A DNA stretch of 61,229 nucleotides, taken from NCBI RefSeq assembly GCF_001417775.1, contig NZ_BBZJ01000026.1, forward strand, positions 1-61,229, in the 5' to 3' direction. Both the position numbers and the translations under genes were made by a program. A model generated the notes under the pieces. That model ran no database searches and had not been told where the DNA came from. It saw only the letters and a list, made by a program, of their open reading frames with translations. The DNA is from Streptomyces sp. TP-A0356 (lineage in GTDB: Bacteria; Actinomycetota; Actinomycetes; Streptomycetales; Streptomycetaceae). Shown piece by piece: positions 27,342 to 34,514 of this stretch. The number at the start of each line of letters is the position of its first letter. Position 1 is the stretch's first letter.

Positions 27342-28054
27342 GAGTCGGCGTCGCCGTAGGCCTGTCCGGCTTCGCCTTCGGGGTGACCTCGGCCGGCAGT
27401 GGGCTCACCCTGCTGCAGACCTGCGCGCTCAGCCTCCTGGTGTTCACCGGAGCCTCGCAGTTCGCCCTCGTGGGCGCCCTAGCGGCCGGGGGCAACCCGT
27501 TCACGGCGGCGGCGGGCGCCTTCTTCCTGGGCGTGCGGAACGCGTTCTACGGGCTGCGTCTTTCGCAGTTGCTGGCCCTTCCGCGCGCGGTGCGGCCGCT
27601 GGCCGCCCAGTGGGTCATCGACGAGACCACAGCCGTCGCGCTCGCCCAGCCGACGCGGCGCGGCGTCCGCATCGGTTTCACCGTCACCGGACTGTCCCTC
27701 TATGTGCTGTGGAACCTGACCACGCTCCTGGGGGCCGTCGGCGCGCAGGCCATCGGCGACACGAACGCCTGGGGTCTGGACGCCGCCGGGCCCGCGGTCT
27801 TCCTGGCGCTGCTCGCGCCGATGCTGAAGACGACCACTGAGCGCGCGGTGGCGGGCGCCGCCGTGGTGTTCGGGCTCGGGCTGCTGCCGGTCCTGCCCGC
27901 CGGGGCACCGGTCCTGGTGGCGGCGCTGGCGGCTCCGGCCGTCCTGTGGCTGGAGGGACGCCGCCGCGGCGGGCGCGAGTCCAAGGGGGCGGGCGCCGGC
28001 GACGTACAGAGCGATCTTCGGAGCCGGCACGACGTGCGGGAGGAAGACCGATGA
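27260..28054 (+). CDS. azlC: AzlC-family branched-chain amino acid exporter, large subunit
   Basis: About 264 residues with seven or so hydrophobic segments. Family features are GFAFGVTSAGSGLTLLQ, SLLVFTGASQFALVGALAAGG, FFLGVRNAFYGLRL and WVIDETTAVAL. AzlC pairs with the small AzlD protein to export branched-chain amino acids or analogues (such as azaleucine). The GTG at 27260 lies 13 nt after TACCGT, which suggests its own weakly or non-leadered transcript in addition to readthrough from the AraC gene. The stop overlaps the azlD start (ATGA). Confidence 0.9.
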   Translation: MAEQTALADIHREDGGKPDAAVVRDALGVGVAVGLSGFAFGVTSAGSGLTLLQTCALSLLVFTGASQFALVGALAAGGNPFTAAAGAFFLGVRNAFYGLRLSQLLALPRAVRPLAAQWVIDETTAVALAQPTRRGVRIGFTVTGLSLYVLWNLTTLLGAVGAQAIGDTNAWGLDAAGPAVFLALLAPMLKTTTERAVAGAAVVFGLGLLPVLPAGAPVLVAALAAPAVLWLEGRRRGGRESKGAGAGDVQSDLRSRHDVREEDR

Positions 28055-28359
28055 ACATCTGGATCGCGATCGGCGTGACCGCCGTCGGCTGCTACGCCGT
28101 CAAGCTCATCGGCCTGCTGGTCCCCGCGGGAGTCCTGGAGCGGCCGATCGTCCAGCGGCTCGCGGCCCTGCTCCCCGTTGCCCTCCTGGCCGCCCTGACG
28201 GCCCAGCAGACCTTCGCCGACGGCCGCGTCCCGGTGCTGGACGCCAGGGCGGCGGGACTCGCCGCGGCCGCCCTGGCCCTGCTCCTGCGCGCCCCCTTCC
28301 TGCTCGTCGTCGCAGCGGCCGTCGTGGTGACGGCCGGGGTACGGGCGATGACGGGCTGA
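28051..28359 (+). CDS. azlD: AzlD-family branched-chain amino acid exporter, small subunit
   Basis: About 102 residues and three to four membrane helices (IWIAIGVTAVGCYAVKLIGLL, LAALLPVALLAALTAQQTF, AAALALLLRAPFLLVVAAA). It overlaps azlC by ATGA and is therefore translationally coupled, as expected for the two-component exporter. Confidence 0.9.
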   Translation: MNIWIAIGVTAVGCYAVKLIGLLVPAGVLERPIVQRLAALLPVALLAALTAQQTFADGRVPVLDARAAGLAAAALALLLRAPFLLVVAAAVVVTAGVRAMTG

Positions 28360-28401
28360 GCCGCCGGCCGGATCGCGCGCGGACCACGGGGCCGCGCGCG
28401 G

Positions 28402-29346
28402 TCAGCCCACGGCCCGCCCGTACGCCCGTAGGGTGCGCAACGCCTCGATGGTCGCCACGGAGCGGTGCTCCAGGACGGGGCCCGGCGCCCACTGGCGCCG
28501 GCGGACGGGCCAGCCGCCGTCCTCCTGCTGCTCGGCCGCGAGGAAGTCCAGGGCGCGCGCCATCTCCTCGTCGGTGAACCACGCGCGCGCGAGGGAATCG
28601 GGGCTACGCGCGAAGTCGTACGGGAAGTGGTGCTCGTCCCGCGCGTACCCCGGCGGGACCGGACACGCCTCCAGGCGGTCCGGATCCAGGACCGTGAGCC
28701 GCTGTTCGCGCACCAGGCGGCCGAGGCGGTCGGCGGTCGCCTCCGCGCGCGGGCGGTCCGGCGCCGAGTCCAGGAAGGCCACCGCCGCCTCGACCTCGCA
28801 GGGATGCGACCGCTCCAGGGCTTCGACCGCCTGCCAGCAGAAGTCGGTGGCCCGGAACAGCCATGCGTGCCACACCTCGTTGCGGTGCAGCAGGCCCACC
28901 ACCGGACCGGTGGCGAGCAGATCGCTCGGCGGCTGGTCGACGACGGGCACGAAGGGGGCCGCCGGATAGCCGCGCTGGCTGGGATGGATCGCCGGAAGGG
29001 CGCCGTCCGGCGTCGACACCGCGGTCAGATAGCGGCACACCCGCTCCACGCGCCGGCCCCCGCACCGTCCGATCGAGTCCAGGACGCGCAGCGCGTGCGC
29101 GGTGTGCAGGGGCTGGCTGACCGGCCCGCGCAGATCGGGTTCGAGGGCGTGGCCGTACCCGTCGTCCTCGTTGCGGTAGGCGGCCAGCGCGGTCTCCACC
29201 GGGTCGGCGTCGCCGCCGCGGAAGTGGTAGGCGAAGCGGCGCCGCTCCAGCACGCGCGCGGTGAGCCAGACGAAGTGCTCGGCGCGCGAGAGCGGGGAGT
29301 GCGCCGGGGGCGTGGAGGAGAGTGGAGATGCTCCGGATTGGGCCAT
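28402..29346 (-). CDS. Prenyltransferase/terpenoid-cyclase-fold protein, function unknown
   Basis: About 314 residues with no signal peptide. Alpha/alpha-toroid repeats are visible, including a QW-like end FLAAEQQEDGGWPVRRRQW and YRNEDDGYGHALEPDLRG. The DxDD acid of squalene-type cyclases is not evident, so it is probably not a cyclase. Such proteins are common hypothetical genes of this locus in Streptomyces. It converges on azlD with only 42 bp between stops and is divergent from the DUF3046 gene. Confidence 0.7.
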   Translation of the reverse strand: MAQSGASPLSSTPPAHSPLSRAEHFVWLTARVLERRRFAYHFRGGDADPVETALAAYRNEDDGYGHALEPDLRGPVSQPLHTAHALRVLDSIGRCGGRRVERVCRYLTAVSTPDGALPAIHPSQRGYPAAPFVPVVDQPPSDLLATGPVVGLLHRNEVWHAWLFRATDFCWQAVEALERSHPCEVEAAVAFLDSAPDRPRAEATADRLGRLVREQRLTVLDPDRLEACPVPPGYARDEHHFPYDFARSPDSLARAWFTDEEMARALDFLAAEQQEDGGWPVRRRQWAPGPVLEHRSVATIEALRTLRAYGRAVG

Positions 29347-29427
29347 GGCTCAGACCGTAGGGCGCAAAGCGTTGTTGGCAAGCGGTCCTGGGCGGGGGCC
29401 CACTCTCAGGGGCGGGATACTGGAGTC

Positions 29428-29622
29428 ATGCGGTTGACGGTCTTCTGGCAGCGGATGGCGGATCACTTCGGTGAGGCGTACGCCGAAACCTTCGCACGCG
29501 ATCACGTCATGTCGGAGCTCGGCGGGCGCACGGTGCGCCAGGCGCTGGCGGCCGGCTGGGAGGCCAAGGACGTGTGGCGCGCGGTGTGCACGGCCATGAA
29601 CGTTCCGCACGAGAACCGCTGA
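29428..29622 (+). CDS. DUF3046 small protein
   Basis: About 64 residues: a short soluble helical protein with FWQRMADHFGEAYAET, VMSELGGRTVRQALAAG and VWRAVCTAMNVP. The family is actinobacterial and usually encoded beside recA (for example Rv2738c in M. tuberculosis, from memory), but no function is known. A weak TGGAG precedes the ATG by 3 nt, and GGGATACT upstream could be a -10, consistent with near-leaderless expression. Confidence 0.85.
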   Translation: MRLTVFWQRMADHFGEAYAETFARDHVMSELGGRTVRQALAAGWEAKDVWRAVCTAMNVPHENR

Positions 29623-29653
29623 AGGGCCACGAAGATCCACAGGCGGTGCCCGG

Positions 29654-29676
29654 ATGTCGGTGGCGTGGGTGAGACT
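29654..29676 (+). promoter_or_regulatory. PafBC-like DNA-damage promoter before the AI-2E remnant
   Basis: ATGTCGGTG (29654-29662), 8 nt, then GAGACT (29671-29676). This differs from TTGTCRGTG-N8-TAnnnT at the first base of each half. Six nt then lead to GTG 29683, the spacing expected for a leaderless start and the same as at lhr. Confidence 0.45.
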
Positions 29677-29682
29677 TGCTCC

Positions 29683-29937
29683 GTGGCCCCGACGGACGAG
29701 ACCTCGCAGATCCCCCGGCAGGAATCGCCGCTCGACACGACACCGCCGGACCGTCCCCCGGCGGGAGGCGGCGCCGTGCCGAACGCCCGCATGCCGCGCT
29801 GGTTGCCGCGCGCCATGGTGCTGGCCCTCGCCCTCGTGAAGCGGTACGACGTCACGGACGACCCTCGGGCCCACGGGCACCTCGGACCCGGCTCGGGCGT
29901 TCTGATCGCGCGCCTGCGGCGGCTGTTCCCCGGATGA
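29683..29937 (+). pseudogene. AI-2E family transporter remnant (in-frame internal deletion)
   Basis: An 84-codon frame. The first ~50 residues (APTDETSQIP, then MPRWLPRAMVLALALV) resemble the N-terminus of the AI-2E-type permease usually found at this site in Streptomyces. They are followed directly by KRYDVTDDPRAHGH and an Arg-rich end, which resemble that permease's extreme C-terminus. All but the first few residues of the membrane portion (normally ~300 residues) are missing. The join is at LALV|KRYD, where both sides would supply GTG. A full-length AI-2E protein is thus reduced to its tails. GTG 29683 fits the promoter spacing. The comparison is from memory of homologues, not an alignment. 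Confidence 0.6.
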
Positions 29938-29953
29938 GGCGGCTTCGCGGCCG

Positions 29954-30808
29954 TCACCAGGCGAGGGCCGCCCGGAATCCAGCGGCGAGCACGGCGGCCG
30001 TGTAACCGCCCACGGCCGCGCACATGATCCGGCGCTTCGTCACATCGCTCCAGGACGTGCGGGACAGCAGCCAGGCCAGCGCGGGCAGCACCAGCACGGC
30101 GTGCAGACTCACCCCGTGCAGCGGCTTGAGCGGCGCCGTCGCGTGGTACGCCGCCTGTTGATGCCCGGTGCGTGACAGCACGACCCCGCGCGCGATCATC
30201 GCGGCACCCGACAGCAGCGCGACGATGAGGATCGCGAACCCGGAGCGCAGCGCGAGTGCCATCCCGGGCGGGCCGCCGGGCCGGTGCCGGAACGCGGCGG
30301 CGGCGAACACCGAGAGCACGACGACCAGGATGCCGCCGCCCACCGCGAGCGTCATCGCGACCAGGCTGTCGAAGGGAGTCTCGGTGTTGAGGTGCGAGGG
30401 CACGCGGCGCCACGCCTGGAGGGTGATCCCGGCGACCTCCACGACGCAGTCGGCCGCGAACACGGCGAGCAGGACGGTACGCCACCGCGCACCCACGCGC
30501 AGGTACGACGTCACCCAGGTGACCGTGATCAGCGTCAGCCCGAAGGAGAGCCCGAACGTGACGGGCTTGCGCCAGGAGACGGGGCCGTCCCAGGGGCCGC
30601 CGTCGACGGCGAACACCAGCAGGTGCGCGAGTCCGGACAGCACGAGCACGGCCCCGATCGCCCAGCAGAGGCGTTCGCCGGGGCGGGCGGCGTGCCACAG
30701 GGCGATCGTCCGGCCGCCGGGGCCGGGGCCCGTGGCGGTCGGCGGGCCGGCCGGAGGGGATGGGGCGACGACGGCGAGGGCGGGGTCCGGGACTCCGTGG
30801 TGTTCCAT
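29954..30808 (-). CDS. Hypothetical integral membrane protein (about 7-8 TM)
   Basis: About 284 residues. After a Pro/Gly-rich start, hydrophobic segments occur at LCWAIGAVLVLSGLAHLLVF, FGLSFGLTLITVTWVTSYL, TVLLAVFAADCVVEVAGITL, LVAMTLAVGGGILVVVLSVF, FAILIVALLSGAAMIARGVVL and LHAVLVLPALAWLLS, and it ends in TKRRIMCAAVGGYTAAVLAAG. Family not recognised. ATG 30808 is where protein-like composition begins, but no ribosome site is seen; in-frame ATGs at 30925 and 30973 are possible, and the last would overlap the recA SOS-like box. Confidence 0.65.
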   Translation of the reverse strand: MEHHGVPDPALAVVAPSPPAGPPTATGPGPGGRTIALWHAARPGERLCWAIGAVLVLSGLAHLLVFAVDGGPWDGPVSWRKPVTFGLSFGLTLITVTWVTSYLRVGARWRTVLLAVFAADCVVEVAGITLQAWRRVPSHLNTETPFDSLVAMTLAVGGGILVVVLSVFAAAAFRHRPGGPPGMALALRSGFAILIVALLSGAAMIARGVVLSRTGHQQAAYHATAPLKPLHGVSLHAVLVLPALAWLLSRTSWSDVTKRRIMCAAVGGYTAAVLAAGFRAALAW

Positions 30809-30953
30809 GGGGTCAGCGTCGACGCCACGGGCCGGGTCGTCGTCGTACCGCCGGAGACTTCTGGCGTACGCCCCGTGAAGTAGCGCTCGGGCGTGGCGGG
30901 GAACCGGTGTTGAAGGTGCGCGCATCCGGCCTCGGGAGTGCCCTGTGGTGCGC

Positions 30954-30982
30954 TTGACACGAAAATCGAACATCCATTCTTA
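30954..30982 (+). promoter_or_regulatory. recA upstream promoter with LexA (SOS/Cheo-type) box
   Basis: TTGACA (30954-30959) is followed after 17 nt by TTCTTA (30977-30982). Between and over them lies CGAAC-ATCC-ATTC (30967-30979), one base from the actinobacterial LexA box GAAC-N4-GTTC. The same GAACATCCATTC box is what I remember from recA promoters of other Streptomyces. The 334 bp from 30809 to recA hold no gene, only this and the second promoter. Confidence 0.75.
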
Positions 30983-31076
30983 TGGAGGCTCCGGCGGGGT
31001 TTCGGCGGGGGTTTCGACGCGGTTTCGATAGAGAAGTGCCCGAGTTATCCACAGGCCGGACGGGCGTCGGGGCGCA

Positions 31077-31099
31077 TTGTCAGTGGCAGGCGTTAGCGT
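31077..31099 (+). promoter_or_regulatory. recA proximal promoter, perfect PafBC-type DNA-damage element
   Basis: TTGTCAGTG (31077-31085), 8 nt, TAGCGT (31094-31099) is a perfect match to the LexA-independent damage promoter TTGTCRGTG-N8-TAnnnT. The predicted start near 31106 leaves about 37 nt of leader before ATG 31143. Confidence 0.85.
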
Positions 31100-31142
31100 C
31101 TTTGACGTGAAGCGATCGACTCAAGCAAACCGGGTGGAACCC

Positions 31143-32270
31143 ATGGCAGGAACCGACCGCGAGAAGGCCCTGGACGCCGCGCTCGCACAGATTGAACGGC
31201 AATTCGGCAAGGGCGCGGTCATGCGCATGGGCGAGCGGTCGAAGGAGCCCATCGAGGTCATCCCGACCGGGTCGACCGCGCTCGACGTGGCCCTCGGCGT
31301 CGGCGGTCTGCCGCGCGGCCGCGTGGTGGAGATCTACGGACCGGAGTCCTCCGGTAAGACGACCCTGACCCTGCACGCCGTGGCGAACGCGCAGAAGGCC
31401 GGCGGCCAGGTCGCCTTCGTGGACGCCGAGCACGCCCTCGACCCCGAGTACGCGCGGAAGCTGGGCGTCGACATCGACAACCTGATCCTCTCCCAGCCGG
31501 ACAACGGCGAACAGGCGCTGGAGATCGTGGACATGCTCGTCCGCTCCGGCGCGCTCGACCTCATCGTCATCGACTCCGTCGCCGCGCTCGTCCCCCGCGC
31601 GGAGATCGAGGGCGAGATGGGCGACAGCCACGTGGGTCTGCAGGCCCGCCTGATGAGCCAGGCCCTCCGGAAGATCACCAGCGCGCTCAACCAGTCCAAG
31701 ACCACCGCGATCTTCATCAACCAGCTGCGCGAGAAGATCGGCGTGATGTTCGGCTCCCCGGAGACCACGACCGGTGGCCGGGCACTGAAGTTCTACGCCT
31801 CGGTGCGCATCGACATCCGCCGCATCGAGACCCTGAAGGACGGCACGGAGGCGGTCGGCAACCGCACCCGCTGCAAGGTCGTCAAGAACAAGGTCGCGCC
31901 CCCCTTCAAGCAGGCCGAGTTCGACATCCTCTACGGCCAGGGCATCAGCCGTGAGGGCGGCCTGATCGACATGGGTGTCGAGCACGGCTTCGTCCGCAAG
32001 GCCGGCGCCTGGTACACGTACGAGGGCGACCAGCTCGGCCAGGGCAAGGAGAACGCGCGCAACTTCCTCAAGGACAACCCCGACCTGGCCAACGAGATCG
32101 AGAAGAAGATCAAGGAGAAGCTGGGCGTCGGTGTGCGGCCGGAGGAGCCTGCCGCCGAGCCGGGCACGGAAGCGGCGAGTGGCGCGTCCGCGGCCGAGGA
32201 CACCGCCAAGACGGTGCCCGCGGCGGCGACCAAGGCCGCCAAGTCCAAGGCCCCGGTGGCCAAGAGCTAG
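31143..32270 (+). CDS. recA: RecA recombinase
   Basis: About 375 residues. Walker A is GPESSGKTTL, the Walker B region LIVIDSVAAL, loop L1 EGEMGDSHVGLQARLMSQAL and loop L2 INQLREKIGVMFGSPETTTGG. RecA forms filaments on single-stranded DNA, drives strand exchange and triggers LexA self-cleavage. The C-terminal ~40 residues are Ala/Lys/Glu-rich and longer than in E. coli, as usual in Streptomyces. ATG 31143 has GGTGGAA 4 nt upstream and gives the standard N-terminus (MAGTDREKALDAALAQIERQ). Two promoters with different damage-control elements precede it. recX follows after 3 nt. Confidence 0.99.
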   Translation: MAGTDREKALDAALAQIERQFGKGAVMRMGERSKEPIEVIPTGSTALDVALGVGGLPRGRVVEIYGPESSGKTTLTLHAVANAQKAGGQVAFVDAEHALDPEYARKLGVDIDNLILSQPDNGEQALEIVDMLVRSGALDLIVIDSVAALVPRAEIEGEMGDSHVGLQARLMSQALRKITSALNQSKTTAIFINQLREKIGVMFGSPETTTGGRALKFYASVRIDIRRIETLKDGTEAVGNRTRCKVVKNKVAPPFKQAEFDILYGQGISREGGLIDMGVEHGFVRKAGAWYTYEGDQLGQGKENARNFLKDNPDLANEIEKKIKEKLGVGVRPEEPAAEPGTEAASGASAAEDTAKTVPAAATKAAKSKAPVAKS

Positions 32271-32273
32271 CCC

Positions 32274-33065
32274 ATGACACGACGAACCGACCGGGCCGAG
32301 TACGTCCGGCCCGGGGCCCCGCAGGGACGGGGGAGCCAGGGCGACGGGGGGTCCGTCGGGGGCGGTGACGGGGCGTACGACGACGTGTGCGGCGAAGAGG
32401 GGGCGTACGGCGAGGGGGCCCCGCGCGGTGACGGCCGCGCGCGTGGGGGACGAGGGCGAGGGGGGCGAGGGCGAGGGCGGCGGCGCGGCTTCGGGGAGCC
32501 GGCCGACGGCCCACAGGACGGGGGCTCCTCCTTCTCGTCGAGGGCCGAGAAGGGGGAGTCCCCTGAGGACCCGGCCGAGCGGGCGCGGGCGATCTGTCTG
32601 CGCCTGCTCACCGGGACCCCGCGCACGCGGAAACAGCTCGCGGACGCTCTGCGCAAGCGGGAGATCCCCGAGGACGTGGCGGACGAGGTGCTGTCGCGGT
32701 TCGAGGAGGTCGGCCTGATCGACGACAGCGCCTTCGCGGACGCGTGGGTGGAGTCCCGGCACCACGGCCGGGGCCTGGCCCGGCGGGCGCTCGCGCGGGA
32801 GCTGCGGACGAAGGGCGTGGACTCCGCGCTGATCGACGAGGCGGTCGGGCAGCTCGACACCGAGCAGGAGGAGGCCACCGCACGGGAACTCGTCGCCCGC
32901 AAGCTGCGCGCGACCCGGGGCCTCGACCGCGACAAACGCCTGCGCCGCCTTGCGGGCATGCTCGCCCGCAAGGGCTACTCCGAGGGGGTGGCCCTGCGGG
33001 TGGTCCGTGAGGCACTGGAGGCCGAGGGGGAGGACATGGAGGGATGGGGGGACGAGGGGTTCTGA
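32274..33065 (+). CDS. recX: RecX: RecA regulator with Gly/Arg-rich N-terminal extension
   Basis: About 263 residues against ~150-170 for typical RecX. The core (about 95-255) has ARAICLRLLTGTPRTRKQLAD, VLSRFEEVGLIDDSAFADAW, RRALARELRTKGV and RLAGMLARKGYSEGVALRVV, the three-helix repeats of RecX. RecX caps RecA filaments and limits recombinase activity. Residues 1-90 are low complexity, with an RG-rich run (RARGGRGRGGRGRGRRRG) of the kind that binds nucleic acids. The ATG is 3 nt after the recA stop, so expression is by translational coupling or readthrough. Confidence 0.92.
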   Translation: MTRRTDRAEYVRPGAPQGRGSQGDGGSVGGGDGAYDDVCGEEGAYGEGAPRGDGRARGGRGRGGRGRGRRRGFGEPADGPQDGGSSFSSRAEKGESPEDPAERARAICLRLLTGTPRTRKQLADALRKREIPEDVADEVLSRFEEVGLIDDSAFADAWVESRHHGRGLARRALARELRTKGVDSALIDEAVGQLDTEQEEATARELVARKLRATRGLDRDKRLRRLAGMLARKGYSEGVALRVVREALEAEGEDMEGWGDEGF

Positions 33066-33175
33066 ACGGGTCCGGGGCTCCTCGACAGCGACAGCACACA
33101 GCTGACGACACCGCCACGGCCCGCGCTGCCTGAGCGCGTCGGCCGGGTGCGGACGGGGGCGGGACCCATCGGACA

Positions 33176-33227
33176 CGGGCCCTGAACACGGTAGACGCGC
33201 GGGGGCGCCGATCGCGTTCAGGGCCCG
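33176..33227. terminator. Inverted repeat between recX and rhodanese gene
   Basis: A perfect 12-bp repeat CGGGCCCTGAAC / GTTCAGGGCCCG (33176-33187 with 33216-33227) has a 28-nt loop. It sits between convergent units, so a bidirectional terminator is the simplest reading, although the loop is long. Confidence 0.5.
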
Positions 33228-33299
33228 GATGCGTCCCGGAGGACGGCGGGAAGCACCGCCCACGGCTGCCGGGACGATGAACGGTGGCCAGAGGCCGGG

Positions 33300-33701
33300 T
33301 TACGCCGTCACCGGCAGGCCCGCTGCCCTCCAGGCCTGGAAGCCGCCCACCAGGTCCGTGGCGCGGTGCAGGCCCAGTTGGCGCAGGGAGGCGGCGGCCA
33401 GGCTGGAGGCGTAGCCCTCGTTGCACACGACCACCACGCGCAGGTCGTGGCTCGTGGCCTGAGGCGCGCGGTGGCTGCCCTGCGGATCGAGGCGCCACTC
33501 CAGTTCATTGCGTTCGACGACGAGGGCGCCCGGGATCAGTCCGTCACGATCGCGCAGGGCCGCGTACCGGATGTCCACGAGGAGCGCATCACCGGCCTGT
33601 GCGGCCTCGTACGCCTCCGCCGCCTCCACCCGGTCGAAGCCCTGGCGGACCCGCTCCAGCAGTTCGTCGATGCCCAGGGGGCGTTCGGGCACGGCGGTCA
33701 C
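33300..33701 (-). CDS. Rhodanese-domain sulfurtransferase
   Basis: About 133 residues, one rhodanese domain. It contains DALLVDIRYAALRDRDGLIPGAL and the active-site loop VCNEGYASSLAA with catalytic Cys, then LGLHRATDLVGGFQAWRAAG. It transfers sulfane sulfur from persulfides or thiosulfate to acceptors. It overlaps the cysteine dioxygenase stop by 4 nt (ATGA), so the two are one operon for cysteine/sulfide disposal; co-expression of CDO and rhodanese is common in bacteria. Confidence 0.88.
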   Translation of the reverse strand: MTAVPERPLGIDELLERVRQGFDRVEAAEAYEAAQAGDALLVDIRYAALRDRDGLIPGALVVERNELEWRLDPQGSHRAPQATSHDLRVVVVCNEGYASSLAAASLRQLGLHRATDLVGGFQAWRAAGLPVTA

Positions 33702-34309
33702 TGCCAGTCCTCCGGGCGCTCGACCTGCTCCAGGCGCAGCACCGGACCCGTGCGGCTGTAGCGGCGGATCTGCGGCAGGGGCGGGTAGTAGGCATGGATC
33801 GAGAGCGCGTGCTGGTCGGTGGACTCGTTGAGCACCTCGTGCACATGGTGCTGCCCGAACGAGCGGCCCCTGCCGGCCGGCAGCCGCCGCTGCCGGTCCA
33901 CCCCGTCGCTGAGTTCGAGGGTCTTCCAGCCGTCGGAGGGCAGCCGGGCCGCGAGCGAGTTCTCCTTGAGTTCACCCGCCGCGGTGACGAAGGCGCCGAC
34001 CGACTCGGCATGGTCGTGCCAGCCGGTGCCGGTGCCGGGCGGCCAGCCGATCAGCCAGGCCTCGCTGCCGCCGGGACCCTCAAGGCGTACCCAGGTACGG
34101 CCTTCGGGGTCCAGCGGGAGTGAGGCGATGAGCTCGGTGTCGGCGGCCGTACGGCGTACGAAGTCGAGCAGCTCGGCCTGGGTGGGGGTCCGAGCCGGGG
34201 CGGAGACGGAGGAAGAAGGAGACGAAGAAGGAGATGAAGAAGGAGATACGGACAACGGGTACCGTCCTGAGGTTCGCGTGGGCCGAGCGGCGCCACGGGC
34301 AGGCCGCAC
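33698..34309 (-). CDS. Cysteine dioxygenase (type I, cupin)
   Basis: Up to 203 residues. The cupin iron site is visible as H-x-H in TGWHDHAESVGAF plus the later His in FGQHHVHEVLN; ENSLAARL and SIHAYYPPLP are typical of the family. It oxidises L-cysteine to cysteine sulfinate. The start is uncertain: GTG 34309 is 18 nt after the stop of a cysteine-rich leader ORF, and TTG 34255 follows AGGA by 10 nt. The first ~45 residues are a Ser/Pro stretch made by a 12-bp microsatellite, so the globular enzyme begins near TPTQAELLDFV. The leader peptide and promoter upstream suggest cysteine-dependent control. Confidence 0.88.
   Translation of the reverse strand: MRPARGAARPTRTSGRYPLSVSPSSSPSSSPSSSVSAPARTPTQAELLDFVRRTAADTELIASLPLDPEGRTWVRLEGPGGSEAWLIGWPPGTGTGWHDHAESVGAFVTAAGELKENSLAARLPSDGWKTLELSDGVDRQRRLPAGRGRSFGQHHVHEVLNESTDQHALSIHAYYPPLPQIRRYSRTGPVLRLEQVERPEDWQ
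34212..34247. repeat. 12-bp microsatellite in the cysteine dioxygenase N-terminus
   Basis: Three near-identical units GAAGAAGGAGAY at 34212, 34224 and 34236 are read on the minus strand as an SPSS-type repeat. Purine/pyrimidine asymmetry is complete over 30 bp apart from the Y positions, unlike the surroundings. Confidence 0.8.
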
Positions 34310-34327
34310 GGATGAAGGGAAGCGAGT

Positions 34328-34414
34328 TCAACAGGACGGGCGACACACGCAGCCCGCATAGCGGACGAGGTCCATATGGACCCTCCGCCACAGGCGCACA
34401 CAGGTGTCGGTCAC
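34328..34414 (-). CDS. Cysteine-rich leaderless leader peptide (putative attenuator ORF)
   Basis: 28 codons with Cys at 5, 22, 24 and 28. The end is HMDLVRYAGCVCRPSC then TGA, resembling the H-x-DL-x-R-x-A-x3-CR pattern of the short putative leader peptides that Streptomyces carry before sulfur genes (from memory). GTG 34414 is 7 nt after a TGTACT -10, so it should be translated without a leader. ATG 34375 inside it has its own GGAGGG 5 nt upstream. The stop is 18 nt before the first possible cysteine dioxygenase start. In mycobacteria, leaderless poly-Cys ORFs act as cysteine-responsive attenuators; the same role is inferred here. Confidence 0.65.
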   Translation of the reverse strand: MTDTCVRLWRRVHMDLVRYAGCVCRPSC

Positions 34415-34421
34415 GATCCGG

Positions 34422-34450
34422 AGTACACCATGGCGGCCCCGACCGGTCAA
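34422..34450 (-). promoter_or_regulatory. Promoter of the leader peptide-CDO-rhodanese operon
   Basis: Minus-strand TTGACC (34450-34445) and TGTACT (34427-34422) are separated by exactly 17 nt. The predicted start coincides with GTG 34414. The -35 sits in a GGTCA-AC-TGACC symmetric element (34445-34456) that may be an operator. Confidence 0.65.
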
Positions 34451-34514
34451 CTGACCGTCACCATGTGGACCCCACGGTGACTGTGTGTTCGGATGAGCGG
34501 CCCCCGCCACGCCC

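Noticed and set aside
31080..33263. 727-codon minus-strand frame over recA-recX
   Set aside because: Shadow of two certain genes; composition is not protein-like.
34430..34480. 16-codon plus-strand ORF (MAAPTGQLTVTMWTPR)
   Set aside because: No ribosome site and on the strand opposite to the operon; the minus-strand leader ORF explains the region better.
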